Assembly (NCBI GenBank): GCA_016278585.1
Contig: JADQBO010000192.1
Span: forward strand, 1-5,686
Source of the DNA: Desulfosporosinus sp.
GTDB taxonomy: Bacteria; Bacillota; Desulfitobacteriia; Desulfitobacteriales; Desulfitobacteriaceae
Direction: 5' to 3'
DNA: 5,686 bases
Positions 1-4,903 of this stretch are shown one piece after another. Below the pieces are notes generated by a model. The model was not told the DNA's origin. It saw nothing but the letters and a program-made list of their open reading frames with translations, and did no database searches. The position numbers and the translations under genes are program-made. Within the stretch, counting starts at the first letter, position 1, and every line of letters begins with the position of its first letter.

Positions 1-117
1 CTTTTTGATATATCCTCAGTGTTACCTCTAATCAATTCTTTCCCTATCTTCTATATAGTGGGGGGAGTTCTTTGCTTTAGCTAAATCGAGTTCAAGTGTA
101 CGAAGTTCCCCTAAAAC

Positions 118-147
118 TTGGCTTATGTACAAGACTATATGTATAAT
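118..147 (+). promoter_or_regulatory. Candidate SigA-type promoter of the LpdD-like/UbiD operon
   Basis: The -35 element TTGGCT (118-123, 4 of 6 to consensus) is followed after 18 bases by a perfect -10 TATAAT (142-147). Transcription would start near 154, about 34 bases before the chosen start at 188 and before its ribosome site at 175-180. The perfect -10 and its position make it plausible. The -35 is weak, so other upstream promoters are possible. Confidence 0.45.
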
Positions 148-174
148 GTAGTTAGCTAGGTTGAAAAGTAAAGT

Positions 175-180
175 GAGGAG
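175..180 (+). promoter_or_regulatory. Ribosome binding site that sets the start at 188
   Basis: GAGGAG lies 7 bases before the ATG at 188. The in-frame ATG at 182 is only one base from it and the TTG at 161 lies upstream of it, so neither can use this site. This makes 188 the preferred start. Confidence 0.7.
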
Positions 181-187
181 AATGAAC

Positions 188-589
188 ATGTCCGATAAGA
201 GACCTATCTATCTCCCAATTTGGCAAGGCCAAGAAGGGGAAGGACGTTGTCAGATTTCATTAACCCTTCTGGATACTGGCGATGGGATTAATGGACTTCT
301 AATAGGCGGGGAAAAACCTCATGTTGGAGGAGTAGTCCTAGCACTCCCTCGTCCGAGTCTTCAAGGGGAAGGGTGGAGCGCAGATCTTTATATCACGCCA
401 GTGCCTAGCCATAAAGATGTCGACGTTGCACGTACGGTTGCCGCTGCCTTAGCACGTCAACTACAATGCACAGTTGTATTAACAGCAGGAATACATTCAG
501 ATCATCTTAGCCCTGAGGAACTTAAACAAATAATTTGTCATTGTGAAACTCTGACGCTCGCTGCGTTAGCTGCCCTGAGTACGGGTTAA
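188..589 (+). CDS. LpdD-like small protein of UbiD operons (putative prenyl-FMN chaperone)
   Basis: A 133-residue soluble protein with no signal peptide or membrane segment. It has the look of the LpdD-like family, small proteins encoded beside UbiD-type decarboxylases such as the lactobacillus gallate decarboxylase, and thought to help handle the prenylated flavin cofactor. The supporting signs are the Gly-Gly-x-x-Pro-His-Val-Gly-Gly motif at residues 40-48 followed by a hydrophobic strand, an alternating alpha/beta pattern with a helix rich in Ala around residues 80-90, and above all the UbiD-family gene 20 bases downstream. Start 188 was chosen over in-frame TTG 161 and ATG 182 because of the GAGGAG 7 bases upstream. 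The family assignment is from memory of the motif and context; the cofactor role is inference. It is most likely co-transcribed with the decarboxylase. Confidence 0.62.
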   Translation: MSDKRPIYLPIWQGQEGEGRCQISLTLLDTGDGINGLLIGGEKPHVGGVVLALPRPSLQGEGWSADLYITPVPSHKDVDVARTVAAALARQLQCTVVLTAGIHSDHLSPEELKQIICHCETLTLAALAALSTG

Positions 590-609
590 TTTTATTAAGA
601 GGTGACACT

Positions 610-2376
610 ATGCACGTAAATTTACGACATTATATTGAAACCCTTCGTCGGGAGAAACTAATTGTGGAGATTGAAACAGAGGTTGACCCATACCTTGAAT
701 TAGCAGAAATACATCGTCGCGTCATCGAGGAAGAAGGGCCTGCCTTATTATTTAAGCGAGTAAAAGGAAGCCCTTTTCCTGTGGTCACAAATCTATTCGG
801 AACGCGTAGGCGTGTGGACATGGCCATTGGACCAAGGCCTGAGGAAACAGTACAACGTGCTGTTTCTGCACTACATCGATTACTACCACCGAAACCATCT
901 ATATTATGGCAGGAAAAAGATTGGATGCTTTCACTGGTTAAGAGTGGACTGCGAACAGTTAGTTCAAAGCATGCTCCAGTCCTTGAAGTCAAGGAAAGCT
1001 CCGTGGATTTAACCAAACTTCCAGTATTAACTAGTTGGCCTGAAGACGGTGGACCATTTGTCACACTACCCTTAGTTTATACAGAACACCCCACTACAGG
1101 AGAACATAATCTAGGAATGTACCGTATTCAAATCTATGACTCTAAACAAACTGGCATCCACTGGCAGATTCATAAAGGTGGAGGATTTCATTATCATGAA
1201 GCAGAGCGTTTAGGACAGGACCTCCCCACGACTCTTTTCTTAGGGGGCCCGCCGGCTTTGGTTCTTTCTGCCATAGCTCCTCTCCCTGAAATGTTACCCG
1301 AGCTTATTTTTACCTCCTTCTTAATGGGAGAAAAGCTAAATCTAGTCAATGTCCCTATGCATTCCCACGCTCTGATTGCCGAGGCTGAGTTTGCCATATG
1401 TGGAACGGTGCCTGCTCATGTCCGCAAGCCAGAAGGGCCTTTTGGTGATCATTATGGCTATTACTCACTAACCCATGATTTCCCGGTCTTCGATGTACAT
1501 ACTGTTTACCATCGACAGGATGCGATTTATCCAGCTACGGTTGTGGGAAAACCACGTCAGGAAGATTATTTTATTGGAGAGTATTTACAATCATTGTTGT
1601 CCCCGATGTTTCCAGTAGTTATGCCAGGAGTTAAATCACTCTGGACGTATGCTGAAACTGGTTTTCATGCTTTGGCAGCTGCCATTGTACGAGAGAGTTA
1701 TCATCGCGAAGCCTTGGCTCATGCTTTCCGTATCTTAGGGGAAGGGCAGCTTACTCTGACCAAGTTCTTAATCATCACGGATGTTCAGCTAGACTTACAA
1801 GATTTTAGAAATCTCCTAGAAACGGTTCTAGCTCGCTTTGAACCGGAATCTGATCTTTTAATCTTGAATGAAACATCCATGGATACGTTGGATTACACAG
1901 GTCGTCGTCTAAATCACGGAAGTAAGGCCATAATGCTTGGGTTAGGATCCTCTAAAAGGGACTTGCCGCGCCAAGTGGCAGAAGTTACATTACCCGGAGT
2001 TTATGGGATCAAGCCCTTCTGTGCAGGGTGCTTACTCATCGAGGCTCCTTCTTTTGATAGTTCGCCAGAGTTGGCCAATCACGTGTTACAGCTTCTCCAC
2101 CAAAATGAGATGCTCAAGGATTGGCCTCTAGCGATTTTGGTAAATGATATTACCCTCGCCTCAGAACCTGCTGGTTTTCTCTGGCAAGTTTTTACTCGTT
2201 TTGATCCTGCTCATGATATCTATGCCGCGACAGAGATGCGACAACATAGGTTGGTATATCATGGTCCTCTTCTAATTGATGCGCGAATGAAGCCGGGTTA
2301 TCCTGGAGAAGTGATCCCAGATGAGGGGACCGTAAACCTTGTCAACCAGCGTTGGAAAGAATATGGACTAACCTAA
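610..2376 (+). CDS. UbiD-family prenyl-FMN-dependent decarboxylase, long MqnL-like form
   Basis: A 588-residue cytoplasmic enzyme of the UbiD family, which removes (or adds) a carboxyl group on aromatic or unsaturated acids using prenylated FMN and a metal ion. Family motifs in order: Gly-Met-Tyr-Arg at residues 169-172, His-Trp-x-x-His-Lys-Gly-Gly at 184-191, Glu-Gly-Pro-Phe-Gly-Asp-His at 275-281, and Val-Val-Gly-Lys-Pro-x-x-Glu-Asp near 311-319. Arg172, Glu275 and Asp280 occupy the places of the catalytic Arg-Glu-Glu triad of fungal Fdc1 (173, 277, 282), with Asp for the last Glu, as in E. coli UbiD. Length and blocks such as Gly-Glu-Gly-Gln-x-x-Leu-Thr-Lys-Phe and Met-Asp-Thr-Leu-Asp-Tyr-Thr resemble the decarboxylases of the futalosine menaquinone pathway (MqnL type) more than the short phenolic-acid enzymes. 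The substrate is not shown by the sequence. No UbiX prenyltransferase lies in the window. The ribosome site is AGAGG at 598-602. Confidence 0.88.
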   Translation: MHVNLRHYIETLRREKLIVEIETEVDPYLELAEIHRRVIEEEGPALLFKRVKGSPFPVVTNLFGTRRRVDMAIGPRPEETVQRAVSALHRLLPPKPSILWQEKDWMLSLVKSGLRTVSSKHAPVLEVKESSVDLTKLPVLTSWPEDGGPFVTLPLVYTEHPTTGEHNLGMYRIQIYDSKQTGIHWQIHKGGGFHYHEAERLGQDLPTTLFLGGPPALVLSAIAPLPEMLPELIFTSFLMGEKLNLVNVPMHSHALIAEAEFAICGTVPAHVRKPEGPFGDHYGYYSLTHDFPVFDVHTVYHRQDAIYPATVVGKPRQEDYFIGEYLQSLLSPMFPVVMPGVKSLWTYAETGFHALAAAIVRESYHREALAHAFRILGEGQLTLTKFLIITDVQLDLQDFRNLLETVLARFEPESDLLILNETSMDTLDYTGRRLNHGSKAIMLGLGSSKRDLPRQVAEVTLPGVYGIKPFCAGCLLIEAPSFDSSPELANHVLQLLHQNEMLKDWPLAILVNDITLASEPAGFLWQVFTRFDPAHDIYAATEMRQHRLVYHGPLLIDARMKPGYPGEVIPDEGTVNLVNQRWKEYGLT

Positions 2377-2410
2377 CCTAACCTAAACTAAACTAAACTA
2401 AACTAAACTA
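2368..2410 (+). repeat. Pentanucleotide tandem repeat, CTAAC x3 then CTAAA x5
   Basis: Three copies of CTAAC (2368-2382) are followed by five of CTAAA (2383-2407) and a partial CTA, 43 bases and 8.6 units without error. It starts in the last two sense codons of the UbiD-family gene, and the TAA stop (2374-2376) lies within the second and third bases onward of the second unit. The rest fills the gap before the next gene. Such arrays change length by replication slippage. Confidence 0.95.
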
Positions 2411-2449
2411 CGACTGAGAAGACCTATGGATAAAGGAAGTGAAGTATAG

Positions 2450-2836
2450 ATGGTTGGGGAAAACTGGAGTTATCTTTGGGGCGTTATGCACGATTATGAG
2501 GCGGATATTATCATTGGACTTCTTAATGAGGAGGGCGTTCCGGCGATCAAACATTATCCTGATGCCGGAGCGTTCTTAAAGATAGCCTATGGACTACCTA
2601 CTGGGGTAGATCTTTATGTCCCCACAGTTTTACGCCAAGCAGCACTCCAACTAATAGAAGAGTCCTTAAATATCTTCCTTGACAAGGAAGATGAGTTAGA
2701 GGAGGAAACTATTAAGGAGGCCGAATCAGTGCAGCATGCATCCGATTCGGCCTCCTTACAAACTTCCCAGGTCCATCTTTTGGTCATCCTTCTTGTTGTG
2801 CTCGTCCTAATAAGTGCTCTTGTATTTCGTATATAA
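2450..2836 (+). CDS. DUF2007-like (putative signal-transducing) protein with C-terminal membrane anchor
   Basis: A 128-residue protein. Residues 5-75 match the general pattern of the DUF2007 domain: a Tyr-Glu-Ala-Asp-Ile-Ile-x-Gly-Leu-Leu-x-Glu-Glu-Gly-Val-Pro helix and turn, followed by a strand ending Val-Asp-Leu-Tyr-Val-Pro and a closing helix. A highly acidic linker follows (about residues 80-107), then a hydrophobic segment at 108-126 ending in Arg-Ile, so the domain probably hangs on the cytoplasmic face of the membrane. DUF2007 proteins are called putative signal-transducing proteins, but no biochemical role is established that I know of. It lies 73 bases after the UbiD-family gene on the same strand and may share its transcript. 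The ribosome site is a GGAAGTGA stretch at 2435-2442. The linker codons contain a perfect 15-base inverted repeat (2713-2758). Confidence 0.7.
   Translation: MVGENWSYLWGVMHDYEADIIIGLLNEEGVPAIKHYPDAGAFLKIAYGLPTGVDLYVPTVLRQAALQLIEESLNIFLDKEDELEEETIKEAESVQHASDSASLQTSQVHLLVILLVVLVLISALVFRI
2713..2758. repeat. Perfect 15-bp inverted repeat inside a coding region
   Basis: Arms 2713-2727 (TAAGGAGGCCGAATC) and 2744-2758 are exact reverse complements around a 16-base loop, which itself holds a small TGCA/TGCA pairing. The arms are GC-rich compared with the surroundings. No T-run follows on either strand, so it is not a standard terminator. It encodes part of the acidic linker between the DUF2007-like domain and the membrane segment. 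Confidence 0.95.
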
Positions 2837-2859
2837 ATTAGAACATTTTATGAATAATT

Positions 2860-3384
2860 TTATGGTTCTTTATTGATAGATTGCTCAGATGAAAATAATG
2901 CCTTGGCCATTTCTAAATAAGCGATGGCCTGATCTACTTGGGTTTGAAGATCTGTTTTTTGCTCAGTTAATCCTTGTATTTGCTCCTCGAGTTGGACAAT
3001 TTCCATCCGTTTTTCGATGAGCATTGTGTCTGCTTCAAGTTCTTTTGACTCTGAAAGACGTGTTGCTTCACTTAGTAAGGTTTCACTTTCACTACGGGCA
3101 GATTCCATAAGCGCTTCTGCTTGTATTAAGGCATCGTCTTTGACTTGGTTTGCAATTCTTTGGGCACTTAGAAGGGCATCCCGTAGTTCCTTTTCGATCT
3201 GTTCATAGTATTTAAGGCGATTTCCCCATTCTGTATTCTGTTCCCTTAAACTATTAATTTGTAAACGTAGTTCTTTGTTGGCAGCATTTGCTTCAGATAA
3301 TTGACGATCTGTTTCAGCCCAGGCTTGGTCAACTGCATCCGAATCATATCCACGGAAACCTCGCTTAAAATTTGGCGTCTCCAA
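2860..3384 (-). CDS. DivIVA-like coiled-coil protein
   Basis: A 174-residue protein with a short DivIVA-type N-terminus, Phe-Lys-Arg-Gly-Phe-Arg-Gly-Tyr-Asp at residues 6-14 followed by Asp-x-Asp-x-Val-Asp. Phe10 and Arg11 line up with the membrane-inserting Phe17-Arg18 of B. subtilis DivIVA. Almost all the rest, from about residue 20 to 160, is heptad-like sequence rich in Glu, Gln, Leu and Ala, with no Pro between 5 and the final residue, which predicts a long parallel coiled coil. DivIVA proteins mark curved membrane at septa and poles and recruit partners. The N-terminus is about seven residues shorter than in true DivIVA, and the gene is not beside ylm/ileS cell-division genes, so it may be a DivIVA-domain paralogue (compare GpsB or SepF-neighbour types). 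The start is TTG at 3384, backed by GGAGGT 8 bases upstream. It converges on the DUF2007-like gene with 23 bases between stops. Confidence 0.8.
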   Translation of the reverse strand: METPNFKRGFRGYDSDAVDQAWAETDRQLSEANAANKELRLQINSLREQNTEWGNRLKYYEQIEKELRDALLSAQRIANQVKDDALIQAEALMESARSESETLLSEATRLSESKELEADTMLIEKRMEIVQLEEQIQGLTEQKTDLQTQVDQAIAYLEMAKALFSSEQSINKEP

Positions 3385-3392
3385 ATTATATT

Positions 3393-3398
3393 ACCTCC
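3393..3398 (-). promoter_or_regulatory. Ribosome binding site for the TTG start of the DivIVA-like gene
   Basis: GGAGGT on the minus strand stands 8 bases before TTG at 3384-3382. The nearby upstream ATG in the minus strand overlaps this site and reads into a stop after four codons, so TTG is the only workable start for the reading frame. Confidence 0.75.
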
Positions 3399-3542
3399 AT
3401 CTCTTTTAAATCCAAGATATGTATTATATTCGACGACATACGTGAAACTGCTCCTTGTTTCTTTCCAGTTTAACTCATAGAGATCCTACCTGTCTAGTTA
3501 AGTACATATTTTAACATACTTTGTAAGAATTATTCCCTACTG

Positions 3543-3573
3543 TGAATAATTTAAGGTTATTTTACACATCCTG
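3543..3573 (+). promoter_or_regulatory. Weak candidate sporulation (SigG-like) promoter for the coat-F-like pair
   Basis: TGAATA (3543-3548) and CATCCTG (3567-3573) are 18 bases apart. They resemble the forespore SigG pattern TGAATA and CATACTA, with 6 of 6 and 5 of 7 matches. Transcription would begin near 3580, shortly before the ribosome site at 3601. SigA-like alternatives exist in the same AT-rich stretch (TTGTAA 3521-3526 with AATAAT 3545-3550), so the class of promoter is not settled. Confidence 0.25.
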
Positions 3574-3614
3574 AAACTGTTATGTAAATTTAGTTATAAA
3601 AGGAGGGATTTAAG

Positions 3615-3824
3615 ATGCAACTGAATGAAATGGAAATGAAGAAAATCCTCGACCAAGGCATGTTAACCCGAAGTGTGATTGAAAACGAAACTGCAATGAA
3701 AAAGTGCCAATTGTATAATGAAATGGCTAAAGACCCTGCCGTTAAGGGATTTTTTAAAGAACAGGCTAAAGGTTTAGAAGATGTATTGGGATATTTCAAA
3801 AAAGGAATGGTAGAACTTCAATAG
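3615..3824 (+). CDS. Small coat-F/ferritin-like helical protein (first of a pair)
   Basis: A 69-residue protein of two predicted amphipathic helices (about residues 3-32 and 37-65) joined by a turn at Asp-Pro-Ala-Val. The pattern, with Lys-x-x-x-x-x-Tyr in the first helix and Phe-Phe-x-x-x-Ala at the start of the second, recalls half of a coat-F or ferritin-like bundle. It has no signal peptide, membrane segment or Cys pair. AGGAGG at 3601-3606 is a strong ribosome site 8 bases before the ATG. It lies 16 bases before a second protein of similar size and shape and is surely co-transcribed with it. The spore link is inference from the partner and from the family; by itself this protein is hard to assign. 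Confidence 0.6.
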   Translation: MQLNEMEMKKILDQGMLTRSVIENETAMKKCQLYNEMAKDPAVKGFFKEQAKGLEDVLGYFKKGMVELQ

Positions 3825-3840
3825 AAAGGGGGATTCCACA

Positions 3841-4038
3841 ATGACGCAATTTACGGATTTAGATATGCTTTATGATTACGAAAAAGACGCTGCGGCTGCG
3901 ACAGTGGGGTATATGACTCTAGCTACTCGTGCTCACAATGCGAATTTAAGAGATATTTACTTACGCTTAGCTAATGAAGCGACTAGTGCCCATGGTAAGG
4001 TCAGTAAATTAATTAATCAAAGTGGTGGAATAGCCTAA
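3841..4038 (+). CDS. Small coat-F-domain-like protein (second of a pair)
   Basis: A 65-residue protein with the layout of the coat-F domain found in spore coat protein CotF and its relatives. The first helix begins with a Thr-Asp-x-Asp-Met-Leu cap and contains Glu-Lys and Gly-Tyr-Met. The second begins Asn-Leu-Arg-Asp-Ile-Tyr-Leu-Arg-Leu-Ala-Asn-Glu and carries a His in Ala-His-Gly-Lys. Coat-F proteins belong to the ferritin-like helical group; those of Bacillus are made in the mother cell and laid into the spore coat. The domain is normally part of a longer protein, so here it forms almost the whole gene. The ribosome site is AAAGGGGGA, about 8 bases before the ATG. A strong terminator follows 7 bases after the stop codon. 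Confidence 0.65.
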   Translation: MTQFTDLDMLYDYEKDAAAATVGYMTLATRAHNANLRDIYLRLANEATSAHGKVSKLINQSGGIA

Positions 4039-4044
4039 TTCAAG

Positions 4045-4092
4045 CATAAATAAAGAACCGGGGATAATCTAATTCCCGGTTCTTTATTTATG
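4045..4092. terminator. Bidirectional rho-independent terminator
   Basis: Arms 4045-4062 and 4075-4092 are perfect 18-bp complements (core GAACCGGG/CCCGGTTC). Three more pairs, one of them G-U, leave a 6-base loop at 4066-4071. The outer part of each arm is A/T-rich, so the 3' side reads TTCTTTATTTAT in both directions. It sits between the convergent coat-F-like pair and the sigma gene and should end both transcripts. Confidence 0.9.
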
Positions 4093-4124
4093 TGTCCTAT
4101 AAACGTGAAATTAGACAAAGGTTT

Positions 4125-4748
4125 CTAACCTGCAGCTTGTTTGCGAGATCGGTAAAGTGCTGTTTTATGACGAATACGCTGAATTGCATTGTCCAATGAC
4201 TTCGGATGAAGTCCCAAGTGCTCGGATAGCTCACGCTGTTTAAACCCGTGAATGAAATAGTGTTCAAAGACTAAACGCTCAAGATTTGATAAGTTTTTAT
4301 TAAGGTCTTGAATCATTGAGTGAATTTCGTCGTTAGCGATAACTTTCGAGGCCGGATCCTCAGCGTTTGGTAATAGGTCTAAAAAGCTAGTTTCCTCTGA
4401 CTCAGAAATAAGGCTATTAAGGGAATAGGCTTGATTAAGATTAGAGTGTTTCTGCCGAGTATACTTACGTAAACTGTCAATGAGTTTACGTTTAATGACC
4501 ATTCTTAAAAAATGAAGGAAGGGGATCTCTGAATGTTTGTCATAGGACATTATGGCTCGATAAATAGCAATTCGCCCTTCTTGTATCAGGTCATCATAAT
4601 CCGCCCTAGGTAAAAAATATTTACACGCAATTATTCGAACCTCAGGTTCATAATGTTGAATGATCTCATTTAAAGCTTGTTTATTGCCTGAGCGTGCTGC
4701 TTCAAGCATGCTAGTTTCCTTGTCAAGGGCGCTAATGTTTGAAGTCAT
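4125..4748 (-). CDS. RNA polymerase sigma-70-family factor, SigH (Spo0H) class
   Basis: A 207-residue sigma factor. Region 2 spans about residues 25-90 and includes Asp-Asp-Leu-Ile-Gln-Glu-Gly (52-58) for core and -10 binding. Region 4 spans about 153-199, with a helix-turn-helix reading Arg-Glu-Leu-Ser-Glu-His-Leu-Gly-Leu-His-Pro-Lys-Ser-Leu-Asp-Asn-Ala-Ile-Gln-Arg. Arg-Gln-Lys-His in the linker and His-x-Lys-Ser-x-Asp-Asn in region 4 also occur in B. subtilis SigH, the factor for transition state and early sporulation, which has a similar length (218). No canonical sigH neighbours (rpmG, secE, nusG) are present, so this is either a paralogue or a moved sigH. I chose ATG 4748 because AAGGAG lies 9 bases upstream; the in-frame GTG at 4784 has no ribosome site. 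The leader contains an SD-masking inverted repeat and a promoter-like element. Confidence 0.85.
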   Translation of the reverse strand: MTSNISALDKETSMLEAARSGNKQALNEIIQHYEPEVRIIACKYFLPRADYDDLIQEGRIAIYRAIMSYDKHSEIPFLHFLRMVIKRKLIDSLRKYTRQKHSNLNQAYSLNSLISESEETSFLDLLPNAEDPASKVIANDEIHSMIQDLNKNLSNLERLVFEHYFIHGFKQRELSEHLGLHPKSLDNAIQRIRHKTALYRSRKQAAG

Positions 4749-4755
4749 AACACTC

Positions 4756-4826
4756 AACTCCTTGTTAAATATAGACACAACCACCTATATGAGTTTAATA
4801 AAGATTGTGCAATTTGACAAGGAGTT
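4756..4826 (-). promoter_or_regulatory. Inverted repeat predicted to mask the ribosome site of the sigma gene
   Basis: In the minus-strand mRNA the 5' arm (4826-4812, AACTCCTTGTCAAAT) can pair with the 3' arm (4770-4756, ATTTAACAAGGAGTT) at 14 of 15 positions, with one C-A mismatch after ten unbroken pairs. The 3' arm contains the AAGGAG ribosome site (4763-4758). The loop is 41 bases. A transcript that begins upstream of 4826 would therefore tend to hide the start of the sigma gene, while one starting near 4785 would lack the masking arm. Confidence 0.6.
4792..4820 (-). promoter_or_regulatory. Candidate SigA-type promoter of the sigma gene
   Basis: On the minus strand TTGTCA (4820-4815, 5 of 6 to consensus) is followed after exactly 17 bases by TAAACT (4797-4792, 4 of 6). 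Transcription would start near 4785, about 37 bases before the ATG at 4748. The -35 lies inside the distal arm of the SD-masking repeat and inside an imperfect dyad, TTGTCAAATTGCACAA (4820-4805), that could be an operator. Confidence 0.35.
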
Positions 4827-4903
4827 TTTTAGTGGACAATCCTCCATAACTTACTAATTCACAGTATCATTGCATCCATATACTCTCTAATATTATTGAA
4901 CTA

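Noticed and set aside
1..50. Short minus-strand open frame running off the left edge, with a possible TTG start near 36, as the start of a divergent gene.
   Set aside because: Only about eleven codons are visible, with no good ribosome site at the right distance and no recognisable protein sequence.
61..112. Possible stem between GGGGAGTT (62-69) and the GAAGTTCCCC stretch (102-111), with a small palindrome TTTAGCTAAA at 76-85 between them.
   Set aside because: The stem needs two G-U pairs and a loop of more than 30 bases, no T-run follows, and it lies upstream of the promoter-like element. It matches no riboswitch pattern I know.
630..1397. Long open frames on the minus strand and in another plus frame inside the UbiD-family gene.
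   Set aside because: They lie wholly within a gene with clear family motifs, lack ribosome sites and resemble no protein family.
2839..2868. AGAAC ... GTTCT pairing between the convergent DUF2007-like and DivIVA-like genes as a terminator.
   Set aside because: Only five pairs close a loop of about 20 bases; the interior is a direct repeat of ATTTTATG and does not pair.
3423..3428. A minus-strand TATAAT as the -10 of the DivIVA-like gene.
   Set aside because: The hexamer is perfect and lies about 40 bases from the start, but the sequence at the -35 position (GCAGTT) is poor and there is no extended -10. It is possible but not supported well enough.
4749..4784. In-frame GTG at 4784 as the start of the sigma factor, adding twelve residues.
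   Set aside because: No ribosome site precedes it, and the added stretch would translate the AAGGAG that clearly serves ATG 4748.
4785..4847. A 20-codon minus-strand open frame (ATG 4847 to TAG 4785) in the leader of the sigma gene, running across the masking arm.
   Set aside because: It has no convincing ribosome site before its ATG, and a 20-codon frame is common by chance. If translated it would open the SD-masking stem, so it deserves a look in ribosome profiling, but I do not annotate it.
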